The notes under the pieces are model-generated. The model ran no database searches, was not told the DNA's origin, and worked only from the letters and a program-made list of their open reading frames with translations. A program made the translations under genes and the position numbers. From Candidatus Saccharimonadota bacterium (GTDB lineage: Bacteria; Patescibacteriota; Saccharimonadia; Saccharimonadales; Saccharimonadaceae): a stretch of 64,000 nt of DNA. The DNA lies in assembly GCA_017404325.1 (NCBI GenBank), contig JAFRCO010000013.1, forward strand, positions 58,988-122,987, read 5' to 3'. Below are positions 7,328 through 16,263 of the stretch, in pieces; within the stretch, counting starts at the first letter, position 1; each line of letters starts with the position of its first letter.

Positions 7328-8260
7328 ATGGATATACCAATTACCCAATCTAAGGCTTGGCAGAAACTTCAGGAAGATTTAAAAGAAGTAAGTATTTTTG
7401 AAGAAGGGAATGGTTATCAATATTTAGCAATTGTAAAATCTACTCCTGTAGGAAACTATCTTTACTTGCCTTTTGGGCCCGTTGCGGAAGATAAAACTGG
7501 GTTTAAAAACGCTATTAAATCCTTAAATACATTAGCCGAGAAAAACAATACTATTTTTATCCGAATTGAGCCGATTAACCCGGATTTTATTAAATCTTTC
7601 CCTGAAAAAACTAAAAAATCCACTGATTTAAATCCTAGAGAAACTTGGATCTTAGACATAAAAGGTACCGATGAAGAATTAAAAACTAAACTGCCGTCCC
7701 GCCTTCTCCGCTACTATAAAAACGCCTCTAAAAACGGTCTAAAAATTGAGACTTCGACTAATCCTGAAGACATTAAATACCTCTTAAAGCTTCAAAAAGC
7801 CCTCGCCACTAAAGAGGGGTTTAACACTTTTTCCGAAGACTATCTGAAAAACGAGTTAAGTCAGCCATTTTCTACTCTCTATCTCTTAAAATACAACAAT
7901 CCTGAATCAAAAACAGAGGATGTCATCGCCGCTGGTCTCGTCTTCGACGACAAAACTACACGTTATAACCTTCAGGGTGCCCAATCCGAACAGGGAAGAA
8001 AACTCCATGCTACTGGCATTTTAACCATCCAGTTAATTCTAGACGCGAAAGAAAAAGGCCTTAAAAGATTTGATTTTTGGGGTATCGCTCCTGAAAATGC
8101 CCCGAAAGACCATCCCTGGGCTGGTTTTACTAATTTTAAGAAGACCTTCGCCGGAGAAGAAGTTAAGCACGCTGGAACTTATGACATTGTTTTGAACCCG
8201 ATAAAATACAAATTTTACGCCCTAACCCGTAAACTAAACCGTCTCCGCCGCCGCGTTTAA
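7328..8260 (+). CDS. FemAB/FemX-type peptidoglycan interpeptide-bridge aminoacyltransferase
   Basis: This 310-residue protein has the double GNAT fold signature of the FemABX family. Near the C-terminus it reads FDFWGIAPENAP, followed by GFTNFKKTFAGEE, the usual tail block of these enzymes. Fem proteins transfer an amino acid from aminoacyl-tRNA onto the peptidoglycan stem peptide at the cytoplasmic face of the membrane. The substrate amino acid cannot be read from sequence. It lies alone between a candidate RNA and a P-type ATPase with its own promoter. Confidence 0.88.
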   Translation: MDIPITQSKAWQKLQEDLKEVSIFEEGNGYQYLAIVKSTPVGNYLYLPFGPVAEDKTGFKNAIKSLNTLAEKNNTIFIRIEPINPDFIKSFPEKTKKSTDLNPRETWILDIKGTDEELKTKLPSRLLRYYKNASKNGLKIETSTNPEDIKYLLKLQKALATKEGFNTFSEDYLKNELSQPFSTLYLLKYNNPESKTEDVIAAGLVFDDKTTRYNLQGAQSEQGRKLHATGILTIQLILDAKEKGLKRFDFWGIAPENAPKDHPWAGFTNFKKTFAGEEVKHAGTYDIVLNPIKYKFYALTRKLNRLRRRV

Positions 8261-8272
8261 TTAAACTAGATA

Positions 8273-8281
8273 TGCTATAAT
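8273..8281 (+). promoter_or_regulatory. extended -10, leaderless promoter of P-type ATPase
   Basis: TGCTATAAT ends 6 nt before ATG 8288. Confidence 0.65.
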
Positions 8282-8287
8282 TTTTTT

Positions 8288-10570
8288 ATGAAACTCATGG
8301 GACTTTCGAGTGCCGAAGTTAAGGCGAAGATCAAACAGGGAAAAACCAACGATTATAAAGCGAAAGATTCGAATTCTATCGCCAAAATCATCACCCGCAA
8401 TCTTTTCACTATTTTTAATCTCGTAAATCTAATTCTTGCCTTCTTAATTCTATCTGTTGGATCCTACAAAAACCTTCTCTTTATCTTTATCGCCATCGCA
8501 AACACTCTTATCGCTATTGTCAACGAAATTCGTGCGAAAAAGACCATCGATAAGATGCGCCTCTTAGCCGAGCAACGCCCGACCGTCATCAGGGATGGAA
8601 AAAATCTTCAAATCGAACCGACCGAAATTGTCGAAGGCGACCTTCTGGTTCTAAGTCTTGGCGACCAAATTCTCGTCGATTCGAAAATTGAAGAGGGAAT
8701 TGTCGAAGTTAACGAATCTTTCATCACCGGAGAATCCGACAACATTAAAAAACAGCTTGGCGATCAACTCATCTCTGGTAGTTTCATCGTTTCTGGTGCT
8801 TGTAAAGCGACCGTTACCTCTGTTGGCGCTGAAAATTATATTTCGAAACTCGAATCTTCCGCCCACACCATTAAAACTGCCGACTCAAAACTCTTCACTA
8901 TCATGAATAACATTGTTAAGTACATTTCTTTCATCCTCATCCCGATTGGCGCCCTTCTCCTCTGGTCACGTTTCCGTGTCGATGGCGATGCCCCTGAAAT
9001 TGCCGTCACGAGTACTGTCGCCGCCCTAATTAACATGATCCCCGAGGGTCTTATTCTCTTAACTTCCTCTGTTCTCGCTCTCTCAACTATCCGCCTCAGT
9101 CGTAAAAAAGTCCTCGTCCAAGACCTCTATAGTATCGAAACACTCGCCCGTGTCGACTGTATTGCTCTCGACAAAACCGGCACAATCACCACCGGAAAAA
9201 TGCAGGTTAAAGAATTCGTCCCCGCTAAAGGCACATCTGAAAATACCCTTAAAAACACGCTTATGGCTATTTTAAGCCACGTCCCGGCCGATAACGCCAC
9301 ATCACTCGCCTTAAAGGAAAAACTCCTGAAAACGGCCAAATATGAAGCCAAAGACGAGATCGAAGAAATCATTCCGTTCTCCTCCGATCGTAAATACTCC
9401 GGTATTAGGACAAAATCCGCCACTTTCCTCATGGGCGCTCCTGAATTTATCACTAAAGAAAAACCCGATTTTCCCGGTCACTACCGAGTTCTCGCCGTTA
9501 CTAAAGATAAAAAACTACTAGGTTATGTCCTGTTAGAAGATGAACTCCGGAAGGATGCCAAAAGAATCATTAATTACTTCTATGAAAACGATGTCGACAT
9601 TAAAATTATCTCTGGTGATAATCAAAAAACTGTCGAGAAAATCGCCTCTCTCGCTGGCGTAAGAAATCTAAACGGCGTCGACCTTTCTACCTTAAATTCT
9701 CCAATCGACTACGATGAACTCGTTAGAACCTATAATATCTTTACCCGCGTTAAACCAACTCAGAAAAAATCTCTTATCCTCGCTCTGAAGAAACAGGGAA
9801 ATACTGTCGCAATGACCGGAGATGGCGTAAATGATATCCTAGCTATGAAAGAAGCCGACTGTTCAATCGCCATCGGCGAAGGCTCCGACGCCGCCCGCCG
9901 CTCTGCAAAGCTTGTTCTCTTGAATAACGACTTCGCCGCCGTTCCGAATATTATCGACGAAGGTCGTCAAACTATTAATAATCTTGAACGTTCAACCGCT
10001 CTCTTTCTCGCAAAAACCGTCTATGCCAGTATCCTCGCCGTTCTCTTCGTTTTTCTACCTTTAAGATACCCCTTTACGCCAATCGAAATGACTTTACTTA
10101 ACTTTTCTTGCATCGGTTTCCCGGCTTTCATTCTCGCTCTCGAGAAAAACACCGACCGCATCAAAAACCGCTTCGCGAAAAATATTATGCAGTACTCTGT
10201 TCCTATCGGCCTTACAGTTACAATTTGTACCCTTATCCTTTCAATTCTCGCTCATGTTAACAATTTTTCGCAATCCGAGCTCATCACCGCCTCAGTTCTT
10301 GTGACATTCACCATTGATCTTATCTTAATTTACTGGATTTCTAAACCGCTCAACCCTCTCCGTGCAACTCTTCTCCTTACAATCATCGGCATTATAGTCG
10401 CAACTTTTCTCATCCCTTTTATTCGCAACTTCTTTGAGTTTACCTTCTTAACTGAAAATGGCCTTATTATCACCATCTCCGTCGCCGTCTTCGGTTTATT
10501 CATTTTCGCCATTATCCGTCGTCTGATGTCTCACCTCTCCACCAAATACTTCAAAGCCGCCCACATTTAA
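8288..10570 (+). CDS. P-type cation-transporting ATPase, CtpE-like
   Basis: This 760-residue membrane pump carries the actuator motif TGES near residue 148, the phosphorylation motif DKTGT with Asp295, and the hinge motif TGDGVND near residue 510. About ten membrane helices are predicted, two pairs before DKTGT and six at the end. The intramembrane motif before the phosphorylation domain is MIPEGL, as in Ca/Mg-type pumps, and there is no CPC motif, so heavy-metal transport is unlikely. Overall the protein resembles the actinobacterial CtpE group, reported to transport calcium. There is no N-terminal metal-binding domain. Ion choice is inferred. Confidence 0.9.
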   Translation: MKLMGLSSAEVKAKIKQGKTNDYKAKDSNSIAKIITRNLFTIFNLVNLILAFLILSVGSYKNLLFIFIAIANTLIAIVNEIRAKKTIDKMRLLAEQRPTVIRDGKNLQIEPTEIVEGDLLVLSLGDQILVDSKIEEGIVEVNESFITGESDNIKKQLGDQLISGSFIVSGACKATVTSVGAENYISKLESSAHTIKTADSKLFTIMNNIVKYISFILIPIGALLLWSRFRVDGDAPEIAVTSTVAALINMIPEGLILLTSSVLALSTIRLSRKKVLVQDLYSIETLARVDCIALDKTGTITTGKMQVKEFVPAKGTSENTLKNTLMAILSHVPADNATSLALKEKLLKTAKYEAKDEIEEIIPFSSDRKYSGIRTKSATFLMGAPEFITKEKPDFPGHYRVLAVTKDKKLLGYVLLEDELRKDAKRIINYFYENDVDIKIISGDNQKTVEKIASLAGVRNLNGVDLSTLNSPIDYDELVRTYNIFTRVKPTQKKSLILALKKQGNTVAMTGDGVNDILAMKEADCSIAIGEGSDAARRSAKLVLLNNDFAAVPNIIDEGRQTINNLERSTALFLAKTVYASILAVLFVFLPLRYPFTPIEMTLLNFSCIGFPAFILALEKNTDRIKNRFAKNIMQYSVPIGLTVTICTLILSILAHVNNFSQSELITASVLVTFTIDLILIYWISKPLNPLRATLLLTIIGIIVATFLIPFIRNFFEFTFLTENGLIITISVAVFGLFIFAIIRRLMSHLSTKYFKAAHI

Positions 10571-10594
10571 ATCTTTAATTTTTAGTTTTTGTGC

Positions 10595-10615
10595 TACAAT
10601 GAAACCATAAGAGGA
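10595..10615 (+). promoter_or_regulatory. promoter -10 and ribosome-binding site
   Basis: TGCTACAAT with the -10 at 10595-10600, then AAGAGGA (10609-10615), 7 nt before ATG 10623. This unit has a short leader. Confidence 0.6.
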
Positions 10616-10622
10616 ATTTTTT

Positions 10623-11639
10623 ATGGAACCAAATTTAGAAAATGTATCAAATGAAATTGTTAACGCTTCGACCCCTACACCACCAGCTCCAGCTGCATCA
10701 GCACCCTCAGCGCCAATAGAGGAACCAAAAAATTCTAAAACCCTTGCTATTATCTTTGCCATCATTGCAACTATTTGTTTTGGGGCAGCAGTAGCTTTTG
10801 CGGCTCTATACTTTACTGAGCCGAAAAGCTCATCTTCGCCTATTAGCCCAGATACTGATTCCTCTTCTGACACCACCCTCGAAGAAACCGCAATCACCGA
10901 TGCTACCATTTTAGGGGATCTTGATAGAAAAATTGCATTACTATTTAGCACCAGCAACACAGGCCCGACTTTTGCTACTGGTCCATCAATCACGAACTAT
11001 GACATAGATTTATTCCATAACGGCGATCTCTCTCAGTCGGATAAAGTTAGATCCATTATTATGCATACGCTCGAGCTCACTCCTCTTAACGAAGAAGAAA
11101 TTACTGCCGTGATTTCTCAAGACGAAATTAACAGCGAACTCGAACAGTATTTTCGCCAAAATCTAGCTAAAGGTGTCGACGGAGATTTAGTTGTCAAAAA
11201 ATACAAAGAAATCTATGGCGAAGATTTTTCAAAAGGAGAAATTTCTACATTATGTGGGAATTATAAATACAATGAACAATATGATTTTTATTACTCCGCT
11301 GCATTTGGATGCGGTGGCATGACTCCGTATGAGAGATTTTATTATAAAAATCGATATACCACCGATGGTAATTATGCTTATGTCTACACATCAACCGCCT
11401 TCCTTGCTCCCACGCCACAAGATGATTCCAAATACTATGTCTATTGCGATATTGCTGATCTAGGAACTAATGGTAGTGGAGTGTCAGAAAACGCTGAAAT
11501 CTGTGCAACTCTACAATCTTATGATGAAAAACAGAATTATACTCTCGACGCATCTAACTATGAACAATATGCTGAATATCGTTTTGTTTTTAAGATAGCT
11601 GATGGCAATTACTACTTCGAAAAAGTCGAAAAACTCTAA
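10623..11639 (+). CDS. membrane-anchored hypothetical protein
   Basis: This 338-residue protein is not recognised. It has a cytoplasmic Pro/Ala/Ser-rich N-terminus (about 35 residues), one membrane helix (about residues 40-65), a Ser/Asp/Thr-rich linker and a roughly 240-residue outer domain. The outer domain has several cysteines (about residues 205, 225, 278 and 296) that could form disulphides. This architecture is common among surface-exposed proteins of CPR bacteria. It converges with tsaD, overlapping by 4 nt. Confidence 0.8.
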   Translation: MEPNLENVSNEIVNASTPTPPAPAASAPSAPIEEPKNSKTLAIIFAIIATICFGAAVAFAALYFTEPKSSSSPISPDTDSSSDTTLEETAITDATILGDLDRKIALLFSTSNTGPTFATGPSITNYDIDLFHNGDLSQSDKVRSIIMHTLELTPLNEEEITAVISQDEINSELEQYFRQNLAKGVDGDLVVKKYKEIYGEDFSKGEISTLCGNYKYNEQYDFYYSAAFGCGGMTPYERFYYKNRYTTDGNYAYVYTSTAFLAPTPQDDSKYYVYCDIADLGTNGSGVSENAEICATLQSYDEKQNYTLDASNYEQYAEYRFVFKIADGNYYFEKVEKL

Positions 11640-12688
11640 TTCTCAATCGACACTCTTGGATAAATATTAAGAGCATATGGATCGGTCGGCTTTATTCCCG
11701 ACTGAACCTCGTAATATGCCGCCGCTGCCACCATCGCTCCATTATCCCCCGAAAGCTTAGGCGCAGGGAAGAAAGCATTTTTTAATATTTTTCTTAGTTC
11801 TTCATTTGCACTTACTCCTCCGGCAACAACGATAGACTTCACATCCGGATATTTTTCTAAAGCCATCTCTAATTTTTCAACTAAAATCTCCACTGCCGTT
11901 CTCTGGAACGACGCCGCAAAATCCGCAACTTGCTGTTCATTCAACAATTCTTTCAGCTGATGCGATGGATAAGAAATCGGCATTCCAACCTCTTTTTGCA
12001 CTGCCCTAAGCACTGCCGTCTTTAACCCTGAAAACGAAAAATTAAGCCCCGAAACCTTCGGATGCGGGAACTTATACTTCGATGCATCTCCCTTTAAAGC
12101 CGCCTCGGAAATCGCCGGTCCTCCCGGATAGGGAAGTCCTAATATTTTCGCCACCTTATCAAAACACTCCCCGACCGCATCATCATTCGTCGTCCCAACA
12201 ATTTCGAACTGATTATGCCCCTTCATATAAAGAATCTGTGTATGTCCCCCCGAAACGACTAGTGCAATTAACGGAAATTGAGGATAATCAGAAATGGAGG
12301 ATTCTCCATTTTGATTATCCTGGAGTAGCCAATTCGCATACACATGCGACTTCAAATGATGCACTGCATACAGCGGTTTATCATGCAAAATCGCCAGTGT
12401 CCTCGCTGTTAACGTCCCGATTAAAAGCGATCCTAAAAGCCCCGGGGCGTGTGTCACCGCAATTGCGTCGATATCGTCCCAAGAGCACTCCGCATCAGAC
12501 AGTGCTTTATTCACGACCGGCATCATCGCCTCTAAATGACTTCTCGCCGCTACCTCTGGAATTACACCCCCGTACTCCTTAAAAATATCAATCTGCGAAA
12601 CTACTGCATTCGACAAAATTCTTACTCCGTCTTCAACAACTGAAGCCGCCGTTTCATCACAACTCGTTTCAATTCCTAAAATTTTCAC
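11636..12688 (-). CDS. tsaD: tRNA N6-adenosine threonylcarbamoyltransferase
   Basis: This 350-residue ASKHA-fold enzyme makes the t6A modification at position 37 of ANN-decoding tRNAs with TsaB and TsaE. It starts VKILGIETSCDETAAS and has the metal-binding HxxxH motif (HLKSH) at about residue 108. GGHTQ and the C-terminal VVAGGVSAN are also present. The GTG at 12688 is chosen because the -10 TATAAT ends exactly 6 nt upstream and the conserved family N-terminus begins there. The in-frame ATG further upstream would lie before the promoter. Neither TsaB nor TsaE is in the window. Confidence 0.95.
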   Translation of the reverse strand: MKILGIETSCDETAASVVEDGVRILSNAVVSQIDIFKEYGGVIPEVAARSHLEAMMPVVNKALSDAECSWDDIDAIAVTHAPGLLGSLLIGTLTARTLAILHDKPLYAVHHLKSHVYANWLLQDNQNGESSISDYPQFPLIALVVSGGHTQILYMKGHNQFEIVGTTNDDAVGECFDKVAKILGLPYPGGPAISEAALKGDASKYKFPHPKVSGLNFSFSGLKTAVLRAVQKEVGMPISYPSHQLKELLNEQQVADFAASFQRTAVEILVEKLEMALEKYPDVKSIVVAGGVSANEELRKILKNAFFPAPKLSGDNGAMVAAAAYYEVQSGIKPTDPYALNIYPRVSIEN

Positions 12689-12694
12689 CCTAAA

Positions 12695-12700
12695 ATTATA
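12695..12700 (-). promoter_or_regulatory. -10 box, leaderless promoter of tsaD
   Basis: TATAAT on the minus strand, 6 nt before the GTG start. It suggests a GTG-initiated leaderless transcript. Confidence 0.6.
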
Positions 12701-12741
12701 CCACATACCCCTGTAAAAGTCCATCAAAACATTGACAAAAC

Positions 12742-12864
12742 ATAATTCGTGACATTGTTACTCTCGCTCGTCTTCTCGTTATTGCAAAAGATGTCAAAAA
12801 GATTATCTTAGCTTGCGAGAATGAGGAGCTCGAAAAAGCATTCCGCGCTGTTCGTGGCGAGTAA
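12742..12864 (+). pseudogene. possible remnant of a degraded gene
   Basis: A 40-codon open frame ends TAA at 12864. It has protein-like composition (a helical piece containing DVKKIILACENEELEKAF), and codon use like the neighbours. It has no ATG, GTG or TTG at its beginning, and a TGA lies three codons before the first Ile. A terminator follows directly. It looks like the 3' end of a decayed gene; use of an ATA or ATT start is an alternative. Confidence 0.3.
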
Positions 12865-12879
12865 GCTTTCTCTAAAAGT

Positions 12880-12907
12880 GCCACCCTAAAACTAGGGTGG
12901 CTTTTTT
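12880..12907. terminator. bidirectional terminator
   Basis: GCCACCCTA (12880-12888) pairs with TAGGGTGGC (12893-12901), followed by six T. The rlmH stop on the minus strand lies at its edge, and the minus strand continues with CTTTT. Confidence 0.85.
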
Positions 12908-13337
12908 ATTCATGATGGTATGGTCCGCCAATCGCAATCTGTGATGCTCGATAGACCTGTTCACAAACTACCAACCTCGCAATCATATGTGGAAACACTA
13001 ACTTCGAAAAACTCCAAACAAAATCCGCTTTTTCTCTCACAAAATCATTAAACCCGTACGCCCCACCGATTAAAATTATCACCTCTTTTCCATTAAAAAA
13101 TGCTTTTTCTAGCTTTTTCGAAAAATCTTCTGAAGAAATGTTTTCTCCCCGTTCATCACAACAAATCACAAATTCTCGCCCCGAGAATGGCCATTCTTCC
13201 AGCTTCTTTAAAAACTTCTCTTCCTCTATAAACTCCCAGGAAACATCAAACGGCTTTCTAAGCCTCTTCTCATACTCTGAACAAGCTTCCGCACACCACT
13301 CTACATTTTTCTTTCCCCCACAAATTATTTTAATCAT
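12906..13337 (-). CDS. rlmH: 23S rRNA (pseudouridine-1915-N3)-methyltransferase
   Basis: This 143-residue SPOUT-class methyltransferase has IGGAYGF at about residues 95-101 (AdoMet-binding knot). The C-terminal block ends EQVYRASQIAIGGPYHHE, the family hallmark. It methylates pseudouridine 1915 in helix 69 of 23S rRNA on assembled ribosomes. Length is close to the usual 155. It shares a terminator with the remnant frame and lies just downstream of tRNA-Gln on the same strand. Confidence 0.93.
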   Translation of the reverse strand: MIKIICGGKKNVEWCAEACSEYEKRLRKPFDVSWEFIEEEKFLKKLEEWPFSGREFVICCDERGENISSEDFSKKLEKAFFNGKEVIILIGGAYGFNDFVREKADFVWSFSKLVFPHMIARLVVCEQVYRASQIAIGGPYHHE

Positions 13338-13404
13338 TTTTACAGCCTATCATCATAGCCCTCTGCTTCATTTTCTTTATATTAAGTATCTCTGTTAGTG
13401 GGCT

Positions 13405-13479
13405 TGGCTGGACCGGCAGGATTCGAACCTGCGAATGCTGGGACCAAAACCCAGTGCCTTACCGCTTGGCGACGGTCCA
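13405..13479 (-). tRNA. tRNA-Gln (anticodon TTG)
   Basis: A full cloverleaf with a 7-bp acceptor (TGGACCG with its complement), anticodon stem CTGGG/CCCAG, loop TTTTGGT with anticodon TTG, and GTTCGAATC T-loop. The CCA end is encoded. Confidence 0.95.
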
Positions 13480-13565
13480 ATCCACCCAATTTTACCACAA
13501 TCCCATAAAGGAGTCAAAATGACCCCGAAACCAGTTTTATTCCCCTTGTGTTTTTCTTAAAAGTG

Positions 13566-13574
13566 TGCTATAAT
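13566..13574 (+). promoter_or_regulatory. extended -10, leaderless promoter of ftsK
   Basis: TGCTATAAT ends 6 nt before ATG 13581. Confidence 0.65.
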
Positions 13575-13580
13575 AAATAC

Positions 13581-15749
13581 ATGCCTAAAAAACGACGAAA
13601 ATCAACACGAAAATACTCGAAAAGGACGAAAAAAGAAGCCCCGGTAGAACATGAACTCCCTGGTGGTTTTTGGCGTCAAATTGCCGCTGTTTTAATGATC
13701 GCCCTCGCTCTCTTTTTCGTCATTACTTGGTTTGGTCAAGGCGGTACGATTTTAAACGAAATTCATCAATTTATCTTAAAAGGTCTAGGTTTTGCGACTT
13801 TCTTTATCCCTGCGCTTCTTGTTTATCTTGCTATAAAAATCTTCCGTGCTGAAGACAATCGCGTTGCCATCCCGGTCTATATCGCGAGTATTTTAATGAT
13901 TCTTTGGCTTTCCGGTATCGCCGCAATTTGGAATTATGGCGGCATTATTGGGACCTGGCTGAACGGTCTTGCGACTAATGTCTTAAGCCAAGGCGTCGTC
14001 ATTTTTATTTACATTATTCTTATCTTCATTACCGCCCTCTTTATTCTCCAACTTTCTCCGCTCACTTTCTTTAAAGGCACAAAAAATCTCGCTAAACATA
14101 ATAAACCAATCTCGGAAGAAGAAGCGAAAAAAGGTAAAAAGCTCGGCCAAATTGAAATTAAAGTTAATTCCGGTCTTGGACCCGTTGAAACGTCCGAATC
14201 GCCTAAACCTCTTCGTGCCGACACGAAAGCTGTCTCGAAGCCCGAGCCAGTCAAAGAACCTTCAGCTCTTGTTGCTATTTCCGATCCGGACTGGAAAATG
14301 CCGACTACTGACTTACTTGAAAAGAAACAATCTCCAGCCGATGCCGGCAATATTCAACAAAACGCCTACATTATTAAATCAACTCTTGCTGAGTTCGGCA
14401 TTGATGTTGAAATGGAAGGCGCCAACGTTGGCCCACGTGTTACACAGTACACTATGAAACCGCCGGCCGGCGTTAACTTGAGTAAAATTTTAGCTCGCGA
14501 TAAAGAGCTTGCTTTGAACCTTGCTGTTGATAAAATTCGTATCGAAGCCCCGATCCCGGGAACGCGAAGCGTCGGCGTTGAAATTCCAAACGCTCGCTCT
14601 GCCGACGTTCGTCTTCGCAGTGTGCTAGAATCTAGTGATTGGAAAAAATCGACCGACCCGCTTACTTTTGCCGTTGGTAAAGATATTTCCGGTCGTGCCG
14701 TCGTCGCCAACCTTGCTAAAATGCCTCACCTTCTTATCGCCGGTACTACTGGTTCTGGTAAGTCCGTTATGACGAATACTCTTATTACGTCGTTGCTTTA
14801 TCGCAATTCGCCGTCCGACATGAAACTAATTATTGTCGACCCCAAACAAGTCGAAATGGCTCAATACCAAGACATTCCGCATCTTCTCACTCCGATTATT
14901 ACCCAAACCGAAAAAACTTTGTCCGCTATGAAATGGGCTGTTGGTGAAATGGAACGTCGTTATTCCTTAATGGCAGAAGAAAAAGTTAAAAACATCGCCG
15001 ACTATAACGCAAAAATGGCCAAAACCGAAAATCCTGAAAAAGAAGGGAAAATGCCTTACATTGTCGTGGTAATTGATGAAATGGCCGACCTTATGATGAT
15101 GGCGGGTAAAGACCTCGAAATGCTAATTGTCCGCATTGCTCAAAAGGGTCGTGCCGCTGGTATTCATCTTGTTCTCGCTACTCAGCGTCCGGAAGTAAAA
15201 GTCATTACTGGTCTCATTAAGGCTAACATTCCGGGTCGTATCGCCTTCGCCGTCGGTTCCCAAATGGACTCTCGTATCATGCTTGACCAGGGTGGTGCCG
15301 AAAAACTTCTCGGTAAAGGTGACATGTTGCTCCTAACTACTGAGATGATGGGTAAGCCTCGCCGTATCCAGGGCGCTTGGGCTTCCGATGAAGATATCAA
15401 TAAAGTTACTGATTTCTTGCGAACACAACGCCCGCCGGAATACAACGACGAAGTTATTTCTCAACAAGTCGCGATTAAAGGTATGGGCAGCGGTAGTTCT
15501 GATTTTGGTGATCTTGGCCGTCGTTTCGACCCTGAAGATCCGATTGTTCGAAAAGCCGTTGAAATTTCGCTTAGCAAAGGTAAATTCTCTACAGCCATGC
15601 TCCAAACCTACCTCGGTAAAGGCCATGGTTTCGTCTCCGGACTTGCCATCTGGTTTGAAGAAATTGGCGTTATTGGTCCCCAAAACGGCAACAAACCTCG
15701 CGATCTCCTCATTTCTTCCATGGAAGAATTTGACCAACTAGCGCAGTGA
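13581..15749 (+). CDS. ftsK: DNA translocase FtsK
   Basis: This 722-residue septal DNA pump moves chromosome termini during division. The basic N-terminus is followed by four membrane helices (about residues 35-165), then a short linker instead of the long proline-rich linker of E. coli. The alpha/beta motor domain has Walker A GTTGSGKS at 388-395 and Walker B VVVIDEMADL near 498. A C-terminal gamma winged helix (about 650-720) ends in NGNKPRDLL. The xerD-type recombinase at 28.4 kb is a plausible partner for dimer resolution. Start chosen by the leaderless -10; an in-frame start at 13548 would precede the promoter. Confidence 0.96.
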   Translation: MPKKRRKSTRKYSKRTKKEAPVEHELPGGFWRQIAAVLMIALALFFVITWFGQGGTILNEIHQFILKGLGFATFFIPALLVYLAIKIFRAEDNRVAIPVYIASILMILWLSGIAAIWNYGGIIGTWLNGLATNVLSQGVVIFIYIILIFITALFILQLSPLTFFKGTKNLAKHNKPISEEEAKKGKKLGQIEIKVNSGLGPVETSESPKPLRADTKAVSKPEPVKEPSALVAISDPDWKMPTTDLLEKKQSPADAGNIQQNAYIIKSTLAEFGIDVEMEGANVGPRVTQYTMKPPAGVNLSKILARDKELALNLAVDKIRIEAPIPGTRSVGVEIPNARSADVRLRSVLESSDWKKSTDPLTFAVGKDISGRAVVANLAKMPHLLIAGTTGSGKSVMTNTLITSLLYRNSPSDMKLIIVDPKQVEMAQYQDIPHLLTPIITQTEKTLSAMKWAVGEMERRYSLMAEEKVKNIADYNAKMAKTENPEKEGKMPYIVVVIDEMADLMMMAGKDLEMLIVRIAQKGRAAGIHLVLATQRPEVKVITGLIKANIPGRIAFAVGSQMDSRIMLDQGGAEKLLGKGDMLLLTTEMMGKPRRIQGAWASDEDINKVTDFLRTQRPPEYNDEVISQQVAIKGMGSGSSDFGDLGRRFDPEDPIVRKAVEISLSKGKFSTAMLQTYLGKGHGFVSGLAIWFEEIGVIGPQNGNKPRDLLISSMEEFDQLAQ

Positions 15750-15751
15750 GT

Positions 15752-15779
15752 GAAGACCGAATGCTCGCATTCGGTCTTC
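15752..15779 (+). terminator. perfect 12-bp hairpin after ftsK
   Basis: GAAGACCGAATG, loop CTCG, CATTCGGTCTTC: a perfect stem 3 nt after the ftsK stop. No T-run follows, so it may stabilise the 3' end or act as a pause site rather than an intrinsic terminator. Confidence 0.5.
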
Positions 15780-15789
15780 CGAACGCGCG

Positions 15790-15831
15790 ACGTTGGACAA
15801 TCCACGCAGGGATTGACCAACTAGCCAACGT
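15790..15831 (+). promoter_or_regulatory. hairpin embedding the -35 of the rpsF promoter
   Basis: ACGTTGG (15790-15796) pairs with CCAACGT (15825-15831), and inside it CAATCC pairs with GGATTG. The -35 TTGACC lies in the right part. TTGACCAACTAGC also occurs at the 3' end of ftsK (about 15730), so a local duplication probably made this arrangement. Confidence 0.4.
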
Positions 15832-15841
15832 GTAGTATAAT
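15813..15841 (+). promoter_or_regulatory. sigma-70 promoter of the rpsF operon
   Basis: TTGACC (15813-15818), 17 nt, TATAAT (15836-15841). The roughly 57-nt leader contains an AGCAAAC/GTTTGCT hairpin (15860-15885) and an AAAGGAG site before rpsF. I do not see the CCG bulge of the known S6:S18 leader motif. Confidence 0.75.
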
Positions 15842-15904
15842 ATACTCTAATATTAGCTCAGCAAACAAGTTTATCTGTGTTTGCTTTAACCAAAGGAGTT
15901 TTCT

Positions 15905-16261
15905 ATGAAAGAATATGAACTCTCGGTTCTATTTCATCCCGACCTCGAGATGAATTTAGATCCTGCTCTTGATAAGGTGAAAAAACTTATCGAAGCGAAC
16001 GGTGGGAAAATCGAAAAAGAAGAAGCTGACGGGAAAAAGCGTCTCGCTTACTCGATCAACGGGCAAGATTTCGCTATTTACTACTTCTTCGAAGTTGCGC
16101 TTCCAAGCGAAGCCCCGGCGAAAATTTCGTCTACCTTAAACATTTCTGACGAAGTTATTCGTTACCTCTTAGTTCGTACCGACGAACGTCGAAAAGCGGC
16201 TCTAGCTGAAAAAGCTGAAGAAAAAGTCGAAGCCGAAAAAAGTGAAGAAAAAGGAGAATAA
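15905..16261 (+). CDS. rpsF: 30S ribosomal protein bS6
   Basis: This 118-residue protein binds the central domain of 16S rRNA with S18. It starts MKEYELSVLFHPDLE and keeps the core fold to about residue 98. A charged Lys/Glu-rich tail follows, as in many S6 proteins. AAAGGAG precedes the ATG. It is the first gene of rpsF-ssb-rpsR-efp, spaced 2 nt from ssb, which is the conserved bacterial order with efp added. rplI is absent. Confidence 0.95.
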   Translation: MKEYELSVLFHPDLEMNLDPALDKVKKLIEANGGKIEKEEADGKKRLAYSINGQDFAIYYFFEVALPSEAPAKISSTLNISDEVIRYLLVRTDERRKAALAEKAEEKVEAEKSEEKGE

Positions 16262-16263
16262 TC

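Noticed and set aside
10496..10993. 165-codon minus-strand frame over the ATPase/membrane protein junction
   Set aside because: Covers two real genes and their promoter; no domain, no start signals.
12082..12582. 166-codon plus-strand frame opposite tsaD
   Set aside because: Pro/Ser/Arg-rich translation without motifs, fully antisense to a well-conserved gene.
15842..15904. S6:S18-binding leader motif before rpsF
   Set aside because: A simple hairpin is present but the characteristic CCG bulge was not found.
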